Shown here piece after piece: positions 18,370-30,800 of a stretch of DNA of 64,000 bases. The position numbers and the translations under genes are program-made. The DNA is taken from the NCBI GenBank assembly GCA_003991915.1, contig RQTK01000141.1:82816-146815 (forward strand), written 5' to 3'. Source of the stretch: Elysia chlorotica. Lineage: Eukaryota > Mollusca > Gastropoda > Plakobranchidae. The notes below the pieces were generated by a model that was given only the letters and a program-made list of their open reading frames with translations, was not told the DNA's origin and ran no database searches. Positions within the stretch are counted from its first letter, which is position 1. Each line of letters starts with the position of its first letter.

Positions 18370-21300
18370 GTAGGAACTCTTTATTTTTCTTAGATTTTAT
18401 CATGATGGTAGGGATGAAAATAACAATTTTAGTTATTCCGCAAATGAAATACATTGCTTCTTAACTTGTAATAGTGGGAAAGGGAAGGATGTTTTATTAC
18501 AGTTAAGTATTATATTGAGTCTAAAAAGGAGCATTGCACCTATGGAAGTAAGAATAAAATCTCGGTTTGTGTTATTTTCTTTACAGCTATTTTTACAGAT
18601 ATGCAGGGTCCTAGAAATTTGTTGACATTTGAATTTTGTTTCTTTTATGATGCAAGTCTTACACTGCTTTATGCTTTGCAGTCACTTTATAGTACAAGCT
18701 GAGCTAAATAAAACTAAGACTCACTGGTTTTATGTACTAAAAGGACAAAAAGATAATACTGCAGATTATCTCATTGCGTTTTGAGATTATGCAAAATCGT
18801 ATTTCTCTTCTTTTTTTTAATGAATAGGTCATGGGGCTTCCCCGCAAACAGAATTATAATGGACGTTGGGATGTTCTCATTGACAAATCTACCCGCTGCC
18901 TGAATCGGCTCATAGAAATTGCTGCTCGTAAAAAGAGACACTACATCATTGATCAGGTAAGACGAACATTTCTGTTTTTACTTTTACACTAAGCAAACCT
19001 TTAAAAAATTATATAAGTTAAAGCAAAATTGAAAGTTGGAAGATATCTACATGGTACAGAGAAACAAGTAAGTCATAATTTTGATACCTATCATTTATTA
19101 TTTTTTGTTGCTGTTTGTTTGTCTTAAGGACTCTGTGCACAAGTGATCTTTCTAATTTAAACAATATCTATAAATTTTTTCAATATGGATCCTTAAGGAA
19201 CGTTCAGAAATAGTGCCTTACATAAGTACAAGTGTACGTTGCACTGATTCAATCAGTTCTGGTGTATTTTCATGTCCTCCTAAACGGGGATGATTAATGA
19301 TCAAGATGTGTTATACAGAAAGTTCCTCTAGTGCAAACAGAAGTAAAAGTCTATTTTGACAATAGTGGTCGTTAGCATAAGTTATAATTACAATAAGTGT
19401 TTATCATATATGTTTTGAAATAAAAAAAATTATAATTTTGGGATAGGCTCTAGGCATACCTGGATAACTTTTACTTTAATGAAAACAAAAGAGAAAATTC
19501 GTGAAATGGAATTAAAAGTTAAATATTCATTAGAAAATTGTCAGCTATACAAGTTCTATAACTCAGGCTTTGCTTGCTTTCCAATCTTAATCCTGCTACC
19601 AATCTTGAATCTAATGAACAAGATAACAGTGCAGTTACTGTACAGAGAAAGCATACTGTGATTGCTGATTTAGTTCATTGTATGGATTATTACAACAGTG
19701 AAAAGTTTCCTATAGATCCCCTGACTTACAATATTATCATTATTTATCTGATGCCACAAGTGACAACTGGCATGAGTGCCTCTTTATTTGCGATGACAAA
19801 ATCTATTTGTGGTATCGATAATGGCGGACTTTTTGAATCTTCTTTGTGCAGAGGTGACAAGTTTCTACGCATCATAATAATGATGACATTTTAGTGTGTA
19901 AACATTATGATGGCCATGAGTGTAAACAAACATAGAACACTCTATAAACCAGGGATGGGAATTGTTCGCGGAAACTCGGATTTCCGCGGAAGTTGAGTTT
20001 GAGCATCCTCGGAAATGTGTTTGCGTCCACGTTCCTTTCGAATTACAAAAATAAATGCGATAAAATGCGAATATGAAGAAATCCGTCAGATTGTATCTTC
20101 AAGGCTAGAGAGCATTTTCTGAGTGATGCAGACCTGCCTACCTGTACCGATTTTCGTCGCCAATCCTGATTTCCCGATTTCTACGGAAATGTACCTATTT
20201 TTCAAGCTGAAAATATTCTGCATAGTAGCGCGATCGACGATATTTTTTTTTTTCAATACATGTATCTGCCTCTGTTCGCTGTTCATTAAGAAACCCAAGA
20301 TTAGTCAGTTTCCGCAGCGGCAGAAAGCTCATGGCCCGCACCTATTACATTTCAGCCAAGTCCGTCTTGACGACATATTTTGTCATTTTTCTTAGATCTT
20401 AGTCTCTGAGATGATCGAAAGGGTGCTGAAAGTAAACATCACCAACTAGCCAACCCGTACCCTTCGCTATTTTCGTTAATAATTTCTACCCAAATACGCT
20501 GATACCGTATGTTTAAAAAAACGTTTCCATTTTTTTTGTGGGTGGGCGAAATACAATTTTTGAACGATTCATTTATTTTATCGATATGTGATTTTTTTCT
20601 ATACTTGTTATTCATCGCTATCGAGATTCAACTTTGGGTTAGTCATCAACTTACTTGATACCGACCAGTCCCAACTCGTTTTTTTCTCTTGCGTTCATTC
20701 GTAAGCTAGTAATGATTCTGATTTGCGTTACCATGAGCTCAATATGCGTTTACAAACAATTAACGTAGATCTAGTTAATCGTTTATTCGTGCGATTAACA
20801 CCATCTTAAAATCCAGCCTTTGACCTTCATTCTTATTTACAACTTCCTCCCGTGCACAAATCTTCCGCGAGGGAAACAGGTGGAAAATCTAGTTATCTTT
20901 TATTCGTCCAATTAATACAGATCTATCTTCACATCCAGTCCTCGGGGCCTGGCGTTATTTCCAACTAATCATTCTGATTGTTCATTAAGTTTATCAGCCT
21001 ATTTTTTTTCATCTTACGGCGTGGTTGTCGGTGTCTACGGTTTAACATTCTTTTGCGAAAGATGCGCCCGTGTACTTTAGCGACCAAGAAAATTAATGTA
21101 GATCTTATTCAAACCAGCATCACGATCTTGATATAAAAACCTGGTTCTACTAAGGCCATTTGTGTTTGAGGATCTACACTTATATTTTTCTTTGTCGATC
21201 ACATTATATACTCGGCTGAGTCTATAGGCATTAAAGACATAATTTGTAATAGTATTTCACACCTTCCTACAACACTGATGTTCTTCGGGCAAAAAACCAA

Positions 21301-24300
21301 GAAACTCCTGAGAGCTAGGTTCTCTGGAGGACGATGAGGAATTCTTTGACTTAGAAGTTCGTATGTCATATACTTAGCTCTACAGTGAGACAAATAGTCA
21401 CTGGATCAAGGGATCTTAAATACTGAATTTCTAGCTAGGAGAGGCTTTTTGGACCACAGAAAAGCTAAAAATCGTTTTCGGAAGGGGGGCTCGCCCCCCT
21501 ATTACCGCCCNNNNNNNNNNNNNNNNNNNNNNNNNNNNNNNNNNNNNNNNNNNNNNNNNNNNNNNNNNNNNNNNNNNNNNNNNNNNNNNNNNNNNNNNNN
21601 NNNNNNNNNNNNNNNNNATCTGCTTTGTCATCTGCAGAAATGTGCTAGTTAATAATTCCACAAAGGTGCACGGATAGCCCAGCGGTTCGGCTATGTGAAC
21701 GTCTGCCTCGTTATAATGTAAATCTATTACTGTTGCCTTACTGATAAGTCTGTAATGTGCATAAACAAAATGGCGTTATAATTATTATTAAATTATTGAT
21801 AGTGTTATGTTTATTTTCTATTCCTCTCTTCTTTCCTGATGTTTATGATTTATTTATCCATATGATGATCATTTGATCAGCCACTATTGTAGGGCTAGCT
21901 AAGCTGAACGAGTGATCTCACATTGTTTACATGTGCAGTTTATATTTCAAACGCGATTATCCAAATGGTCAGCAGAAATGCGCTGAAACTAGTGAAAAGA
22001 AAACTCATTGTCAGAGGCAGATGTTCATTTGGCTAATCGAAATTCTAGTTCTTCCTTCATGATCCCTTTTCTTGAGAAATAGATGCTACAGTGAAAAATA
22101 AATTTAGATTCGAGAGACTAGAGACATGTGTGATAATAGGTCCCCTAAATAAGAGATGTTAGCATGGGGATTCTCAAATTGTTGGCCTGTAAAATTATAA
22201 TGTAAGTATTATTAATAGAACAATAGCTAGCTTTAGACTGTTTATAATCCTAAAGCTAAAAAAAAACCCACATTATTTAGCCAGCGATGCCCATAAAATC
22301 GCATTATTAGGGTTTTTCCAAAATTCAAAGAGAATAATATCTTTTGAACCACTAGAGATAGAATAAAAAATGTTGCCACTTTAACTTTTTGTCTTTCAAT
22401 GAAAATGTCTTTTTCACAGCTTGTATGCGAAATTACTTTAAATTGGTATGTTATGAATAATAGCTTTTTTGGATGGAAGGAAAAAAATGTTATTACTTTT
22501 TCACTTTTTGTCACCATCATCCCTGATATTTGACAGCATGTAATTGGACATTTTTAGAACCATCATAGTTTTTAAATTCTGCTAAAGAAGTCTGGTCTAA
22601 AACAATCTTGCAAAGATTTGTTGTCTCAGAATCTTTTTCTTCCTGCTCTTTTTGGCTAATGCACAGGGTGTCTTCACCTTGCAGCTCATGCAGTTCTCAG
22701 TTCTTATATGAATTAAGGCAGGCTAATGGCAACATTTAGTCTAGCTTCTGCATTGATAAGTGATATGAGTCATTGACCAAAGGTGAAGATTAAAATTGAC
22801 CTTTTATGTCATTTTTTTTTTCCTTTTAAAAATGTTGAAGTAGGTCCATTACCTCTTCATATAGTGAGAAGATAATCCACTTACAGGGTATTCAAGAAAT
22901 TACAATTACAATGAATTTGCTTGAAATGAAAACAGGCCAATAACTTATGATGCATGCTATATATTATCAAACTTAATTCAGAAATATTGCTGTTACAAGT
23001 TGAGAATGAAGGCAAACATGTCTTCAGTTTGAAATCTCATGCTATCGAGATAAACAGCTGACGATACTTAAACAAAGAAAAAAGGTTTAACTAAGTTAGA
23101 TATATATTTCAATCCTACATAGATCTGTACTCTTTGCAACACATGTAAAAGTTAAAAATATTGCAAAGCTTATAATCAAAACTGGAATTAAAGTAGATAT
23201 TGATTTATGCATGATGCAAGACATAATTTCTTCTCCGACACATTTCAAGGACAGACACTAAATCTTCATTGTTTTCCTTCATAGGTCTCATTTCATAAAT
23301 AACCGACAGATAATGAATTGGTCCTCTGCATACAACCACAAAAAGATTTAAAACCACTGCTTTGTATAGAAAATTAATATGTTTCATTTGCGTGTGATGA
23401 TTTTATGTCTACTTGAGTCATGCATGACGATAGTCAAAGGACTAAGATGAATAGCTTTCTTTAACTTTCTGAGTAACCTGTGCAATTGTTGTCAAAGAAC
23501 TGAACAAAGTAAGCAGGAAGAGGCTCTTATAAACTTGTAGTGTAAAAATGATGTCATAGTCATGACATGAATCAATGGTGTTGTTTTGAAATTGTACTTT
23601 TCATTTTTTTTTAATAGTGTATTTTAATAACAAACATTCTTAAATGTTTTACAAGAGATGGCAAAATTAAACCATTCCAAGCGTCTAAAGTTATAAAGCT
23701 TGTAAATATATTAATATTGAAAACTGAACCTACTGTAACTAATCTAGATCAATAACTAGGTGACTAAATTTATTTATCGCGCTATGATCCTGTTTTTGCT
23801 TTCTCAAAAGTTGGCAGTGTTTGGCTCAATGAAGATTCAATCACCCTATTACAAGTTTTTCTTTTTTAATTTTTTAGAATTGTATATTAATGATAACATG
23901 ATTGAGATAAAGGCCCTCTTTTGCAAATGGCAATGTCAAGGAATTATTTATTGGGTGAGATCACTTGTGCATATATTCTCTTTGTCTTTGTGTATGTTCA
24001 TACGGCTTTTGCAATGGTTTGAAGGTTGGTATTCATTTACAAAATTAATGTAAAGCTTGTAGATGCAGAACCATCTAAGAAAAGCATATGAAATTAAACA
24101 TTAATTTGTCTTGGTATATAGTAGCCTGCATAACACAAAATGCCACATTTCTTCAAATTCCTTGGATGCCATTGATTATTTGGAGTTGGATTTTTGATTG
24201 ATGAACTATTGATGATCTGTGCAATAATTTCTAACAATTTATTTCCTGACTGCAGTGCTGAATCATGCTTTTATGAATTAATAATTGTTTATAAGTTGGA

Positions 24301-24775
24301 TCTACTTTGCACTCCGAAGATGGAAATCACATAGCAGTAGAATTGATCACAATATATTAGTATATTCATACATATGCATTATCTCAATGAACTTTTACAT
24401 TTCACGTCAAACATGCAGGTAAGTAAATGGCATGTTAATCCAATGCACTTTTTTTTCAGAATTTGAAAGGTAAGTATAGAGTTCAACTCTTGTGATCATT
24501 AGGGGGAGGAAAGGGAGGGTTGGTGGTTCAGAGTCTCAAGGTCTAGAAGTTTAGGAAAACCAAAGGTGAAGATGACACAAATAATACTGTATCTTGAAGT
24601 ATTGCAGATGAACACGTTGAGCCTGCAGGCATCGTTTTTTTTTAGAAAAAGAGGAGCTTTAACAAATGGATTGAAACAGATCAGATCATGGAGGAGCTCG
24701 GCACCCATCAGTCAACAAATTAATCAAACGTTTTTCTGTATTCTGTCGCCATGCTAGACAAATGTGTATGCATCA

Positions 24776-24816
<41 letters not shown>

Positions 24817-27800
24817 CAAGGCTGTAGTGGTCTTGCCTACGGATGAAGAGTTCAAAAAACGAGTGAAGGAAAGAACTGATGAAGAAGGAAAGGATATTCC
24901 AGAAAGTGCAGTAAACGAAATGAAAGGTAAATCTCCGGAGATCAACAAGGACTGGAACATGTGAAAAATGAACGTACGCTCCTAAATATTTAAAGAAAAG
25001 ACTGAATCATCAGCTTATCTAGTTTGGATGTAATGATGATTTGTTACTCCTATTCTTGCGGGTCTTTTTTTTCCCTTTGGTATTTGAGGGCAGTTTTTTC
25101 CCCTGTTTAGATTTTTTTTTCTCCTGCTTTGTCTGTGTCTACCGATTGTCACACTGGTTCTTAAAATGAGCTGACCTCAGCTTTTTGAAATTTCAGGCAA
25201 ATTTCTATTTTTAAGTTCACTTTCTCACAATATGCAATGTTTTTTTAAAGTTGGCGCATGTTGCCTGTTAAAGTTTAAATGTGGAGAGAGAAAAAAAAGA
25301 AAATATGAAAGAGTTTCCTCCTATAAAATGATAAATCCTATCATCGAAATAGTTCTTGAAAATTTGGAGACTCTTCTTAATTGTTCTTGAAATGTATTAC
25401 AACTTCAAATATATTTACAAAGGCAAATGGATAGAGACAATTTTTATCTGATTTTTTTGTTTGTTTGTTGGCTAATTCCCTTTTGCAGCTAACCTGACAC
25501 TGCCTGATGCTGGTGAGGGACAATGCTTTGAAAGTGTGGAGTTTGTCGAGGAGGAACCAGACAAAGAAGCTCGTGAAAAGTTGGTAGAGCAGTACCGTAA
25601 AGAGGGACGTGATGCTCTCCCTCCTCCTGACAAACGTTTTAGACGTGACAGTAAGTTAATTGCTTTTTGTTCTTAGAATTGAAAGGAAAACAATTTCCAT
25701 TTACACCTTTTTTTAATGTTTTATGAAGAAGAAAAAAGTTTGCAACAAAGAAAAAAAGGATAAATAACAGTATAAAGCTGATTATCGTGAAAGTGAAAAA
25801 AAAAATGCATCAATCGGCACGACAATTACATCATTAAGTAGTTATGTGAAAATTGTATTAAATTTGCCCAACTACTTTCTGATTTATGGCTCCACTTTAC
25901 TTACTTCAGGGACAACTCCCGTACATGCAGTCACCTAGTATCCGATGCCAATAAACTAACAATTTCTCTTTTCTAAGGAAAGCAACTACATGGGCCGTTG
26001 TGCAATAAAGCAAAAAAAAAAAACAAAAAAAAACCCCCATTCATATACACTAAATGTACACGAGTAGCTTTTTAAGTTATCAGAAACTACATAGTTTCCA
26101 TTCTTTATATCTCAAATCGAACACTCTGTCTCTGTGATTTCACACCTTTACTCGAACGCCCCACAAGGCACTGCAAACTTCACAGCCACACCCCAATATT
26201 CAAACTTGGCCCTAGTAGCCAGCCCTGCACCCAGGTAACATTTTTAGCAGACCACACACACACTACTTGAGTTAAAGCAGATATACATATTCCCAGGGCC
26301 TATGTTGAGGTCACTTGCTATACTAACTGAAAAGCCAGCTTTTTTAGACCAATGAAAGCTTTCTAATACGTTACATATTCCGTTGACCCATGTCTGGTTG
26401 TCAAATTCTGGTTTTGACAAAAACTTTCTTATTCATTCTCCAGACTTGCGAGGTACGCTTATGTTCCAATTATGGAATTATTGTGACGTTTAGCATATTT
26501 TGTTGCGATTTTCGCCACACATTCTCCATTGAGTTGAAATGAAAGTAGCCTGGATTCAATGTTGCGGTGTCACTCTCATGTCTAAACTTTCGAAACTATC
26601 TTTCTGACGCACACCAGACAATCGGCTGGATCCAACGCATTATATATCCGTTGTTCGCCTCAACCAATACTTAAGACCTAAAAATATATTACGTTCATAG
26701 AGAAAGTCATATTTAAATACGTTTTTACAATAAGTATTATCTTTAGCTGATTTAGGGTAATCCGAAAGATGACAATTGAGCTATATGGTCCTTAGTTTCT
26801 GGCTTGATCAAAATGTAGATTTACACAGATCAATCTCGGCATAACACATCTTCTTCAAATATTTAAAAAACAAAACATAAAGCAACACTATTGATGCAGT
26901 CTATACAAAGTAAAATACAGTACTGAAACCATGACAGGTGTAAGAAAGATCGTTGTAGTTGTTTTGGTTTCTTTTTCCCAATCAAAATGCTTAGTTGGAT
27001 ATGCAGCTGTGAACTAAACATGGGACAATTTGATGATCTAAACCAAGAGCTATTTAAGGTAAATTTTAATTCATTGAGTATCTCTCATTAGAAATTGATA
27101 CTATTACTTTAATGATACACATACGTTTTTAGTTCAATAGTGCTAATTGTTGTGTACAGAAAAAACTGTTGGAGACATAATGTAACAAACAGACAAAAAC
27201 AAAACAAAAATGCTCTAGCCCAGCAAAAATTGAAATGGTCTGAATTTCTCCACTCCGCAAATAAAATGTCAGATTACTATGACATGTCTTAAAATGTGTA
27301 TATATATATATTTGTTATTATATATGTACAAATAAGTTACAGAATCTTTGGACAAAGGCATGAATTCCAACCGTATCATATTTTTAGAATTAATATTCCT
27401 TTAAAGTGGGCATTATTTGAATTTCACATGTTGAAACAAGCGTCTTAAGGTGTGGCCTATTGTGTCTGGTTGAAACTTACTCTTTGCACCAGACAGAATT
27501 TGGACTTTCATTACGTTTGTTACATACAAAATTTTTCAAAAAGACAAAAGCTCCTGTTAAAAATTGTAGGACAGCTAAATCATTTGTTGAATGTTTTATA
27601 TCTGATGCAGGCAACAACAACGACAAAATATGTAAAATCTGCTATAGAAAAATTTGCGAGCCAGCAAGCCATTTGCGAGCCAGCATTATTTCCTCCCCTT
27701 TGCTTTATTTACCCTACCCTACATATATATATGACATGTCATTTTACCCCAAGAAAGAACATTTAAAAAGGTTTAGTTAAAACATTATAAGTAATGTTTA

Positions 27801-30800
27801 TCAATTATGTATTGTTACCTTCAACCTCTCTTTCCTACTCCTTTTTAGTGAAAAAAATATCGAGCGCATTCCTTTTTTTGGGGGGGGGGGGGGGGGGCGA
27901 GACAACGATGGTTTCTTTTTTGTGGGGGGAGGTGGGGGGTCCGATAAAATTTCTTCCATTATTTTAATCTTGTTGCATTATGATCACTGATGTTAAATGC
28001 CACCCCTATTTTCCCTAAGGTATAGAGCTCGGAGCTTGAGTCCTGAGACTGGCCCTTAGCTACTATTAGTTTTGCAATCACCTAAATCTGTTATAAGTCA
28101 GGGTTTAAAGTCTAAACCAGATCAAACCTGAAAAGTCAGGATCAGTTTGGTCTCTGGGTTTCTTGATGTTATATAGCGATTTTTTTTCTAGGGTCAAGAA
28201 AAAGTGAAACTAAGTCAAGGAACAGCCTCTTTATAGTATAGGACGAACCCAGACAGGGGTGAATCCAAGAAGACTGTCCCGGTCTGGGCATACAGTTCGT
28301 AGAAAAATAGACATCTGCCTGCTGTACCAGGCATACGGGTTCTAAGGGTTAACACATTTTACTTTCTAGTCATTAATGACATTCACATACCACACCAATA
28401 CTTTCTTCGGTGGTCTTTTGACCATAAACCAAAATCAGCTGATGGTTGGGTTTGGGTTGTTTTTTTATTAATCCATGAGTATTGCATGTTTAGACTCATT
28501 TAGATATATTAACTGTGGTGATGTTGTTTACCTGCTGCACATTGCTTTCTAAAGCATAAATGCCTAAGATGGTTTTAAATCTCTTCTTCTAAATGTTGTG
28601 TGTAGGAGTGTAGGTTTTTTTGAAACCTCGTGGTGCTTTGAAGGCCGCCTGAACGGCCAAATGGCCAGTAAGTCGTTGAAGTAACCAAGCGTGGGGCATG
28701 TAGTTTTCTTACAGGGAGGCAGTTATTTGGCGCTTGGCCTGTATTAATCTATCCGACGCAAACAAACTTGAGATGTATAACATGAATTTTCAAATTTTGA
28801 TGCTTATCATCTGATTTTAGGTATTTTTATGAAGGTGCATATGAGGAGGTGAATTTAAGCTCAAACTCAAAACATTCTGGAAGAGCGGTGTGTCTTGGAT
28901 CATAATATATAACACTTTCTCTGACCTTTTTTCTTCTTGAAGTTTTCAGGTCTATAGAAGTTATATAAACTAGTTCTCTGTTCATTGTATTTAGGACAGG
29001 AATGAATTTGTGGTGTGCAGGTGTTTTTTTTTTTTGTGTGTTGTTTTTTTTTTTTAGTTGACTGATCTTCTAGACACTGGAGATTATTGCAAGTGCACTA
29101 AGATGGATCTTACCTATCTGCAATGCTATTCAATCAAGTTTTTATTCTCCTACCATGGTCACGTTTTTTATAAATGGGTCAGTCCACCAGTATGAGCCAT
29201 AATTTGTGACATGGTCAAAATTTCAGTTTTTTTAATTTAAGGTGGGTTTTTTTGCTCCCTAGATGGTTCAACTAGATAGTGGTAACATCTGAGAGCTCAA
29301 GCTTTGGCATGAAGAGTGATTGTTAAAAAAAGCCGAGACTTCGCGTGAACTGAATATTGCAGATACGCTAAATCTAGTGTAGTAGGAACATTACATTCGG
29401 ACGATGCAAAGGCAGCATCTACGGAATTCGAAATTGCGACGGTATTTCTGTAGATAACTGATAATGCATGAAATGAAATTGAAAGGGATGAATCCTCATT
29501 AGATTCAAACAGATAGCGAATCATTCGCCGAATGCTATCGTTGTTTATGAAGCTTATTGCATTTAAAGGATTGGAAAGGTGGAAAAGGACGATGCAAGTA
29601 ATATTAAATAAGTCTAACGCGATTTTCGGCGAAGCTATACTTGAACAATATTTTAAAATGCTACCGCTGAGCGGAATAATGTTTTTAACCTTATAAACTA
29701 CCATATAAAACACTTTTGGCATACATTTTTTCAAGTTTTAGTGCTTGAAAATGCATCCGAAATATAGGGATCAAGCTCTGTCACAAAAATAGTATGTATT
29801 TTTATACTATTTTTTAAAAATTTTACAACTAACACAGCTTCACTTTGCTAAAAGTATTAACATTGTCAAGCTTGCAGGAGGTTCCTTTGTTTATTCTTGA
29901 CCATCAATAAAGATTTCACTTGTGTAGGATGTATATGATGATAAGAAATTTGATTTTAAATGTGTGTTGTACCAATGGCTCTTAATGGTGGACTGACCCA
30001 TATACTTTTCTTTCCAGAATTACTTTTTGCAGACTCAAATCTTCTGTTGTAACCAAAAAGTATTGCAGTTTTCTGATATTAGTGAGGGGTACAGTAGGGT
30101 CTCCATGATTACCGACATAGGCAAACATTTTGTGGTGGCCCCCTGGGTCACACAGCAGGGGATGGGTAATTGAGGCTCTGTAGTTAAAGTGAAAGTAAAG
30201 TGTAAGGTGAAAAGTAATGGCAACCACCCCTTGAAATGTCAGTGCCGAGTACAACCAGAACCCTTACTCTTAGTTTTGGTCAAATTCTACCTTATTGACC
30301 ATGGTGATTATTCATGTTGGAGATTTTTTTTAAGAAGTTCAAAGTTGTAACTATGTAAGCGGAATGCCCAAGGGACTTTCATGTATAAAATATAGTGTTA
30401 CGTAGTTTTTAATAAATAGCTTGCTATTTTTATTGTTCATATACTTGGAGGTTATGTGTTCTTTATTGGTCTATAGAAGTTATATAAACTAGTTCTCTGT
30501 TCATTGTATTTAGGACAGGAATGAATCTGTGGTGTGCAGGTGGGAGGAAGGAAGGTATATACCTGAATGGTTTAACCTTTTTCCATCGCACGATTGTAGG
30601 TCTATTTCTCGTGTGCACACAATGTTCAAAAATTTCCAAAAATTTGAAAAGGTAAAAGCTTTGATATTCATTATTTTGAAATGGAAGGTGTGCAAATCAA
30701 TACAACAAGATACGAGCACAAGAGCGAATTAATCCGCACAACATGTGTGCGAGATGACGGAAAAAGGATATACTTTTGTAACGATCACTATTTTAAAATG

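Larger units (their letters stand above)
18957..24757 (+). other. Intron of the hnRNP U-like gene (5.8 kb)
   Basis: AT-rich intron with an unclassified repeat (20120-20400), an imperfect tandem pair near 20762-20985, a GC hairpin and assembly gap (21483-21617), and a truncated tRNA-like SINE head (21663). A frame at 19574-19894 and a neighbouring one near 19199-19290 look slightly protein-like but lack splice context and homology I can name. 22000-24750 shows no recognised feature. Confidence 0.7.

Noticed and set aside
21431-21661. Frames through N (also 57825-58289)
   Set aside because: They cross assembly gaps.
24758-24964. Reading exon through to the stop at 24961 as a short protein end
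   Set aside because: The donor GAAAG|GTAAAT and the perfectly matching next exon at 25489 show that the frame is spliced; the extension [11 protein letters not shown] is intronic.
29297-29734. 145-codon minus-strand frame within the TIR element as a transposase
   Set aside because: No DDE/D or zinc-finger motif visible, no recognised homology, and AT-rich sequence can give such a frame by chance.
28949-30542. LTR retrotransposon with 75-bp LTRs
   Set aside because: No primer-binding site, polypurine tract or gag/pol sequence between the repeats; the repeats are far shorter than typical LTRs.
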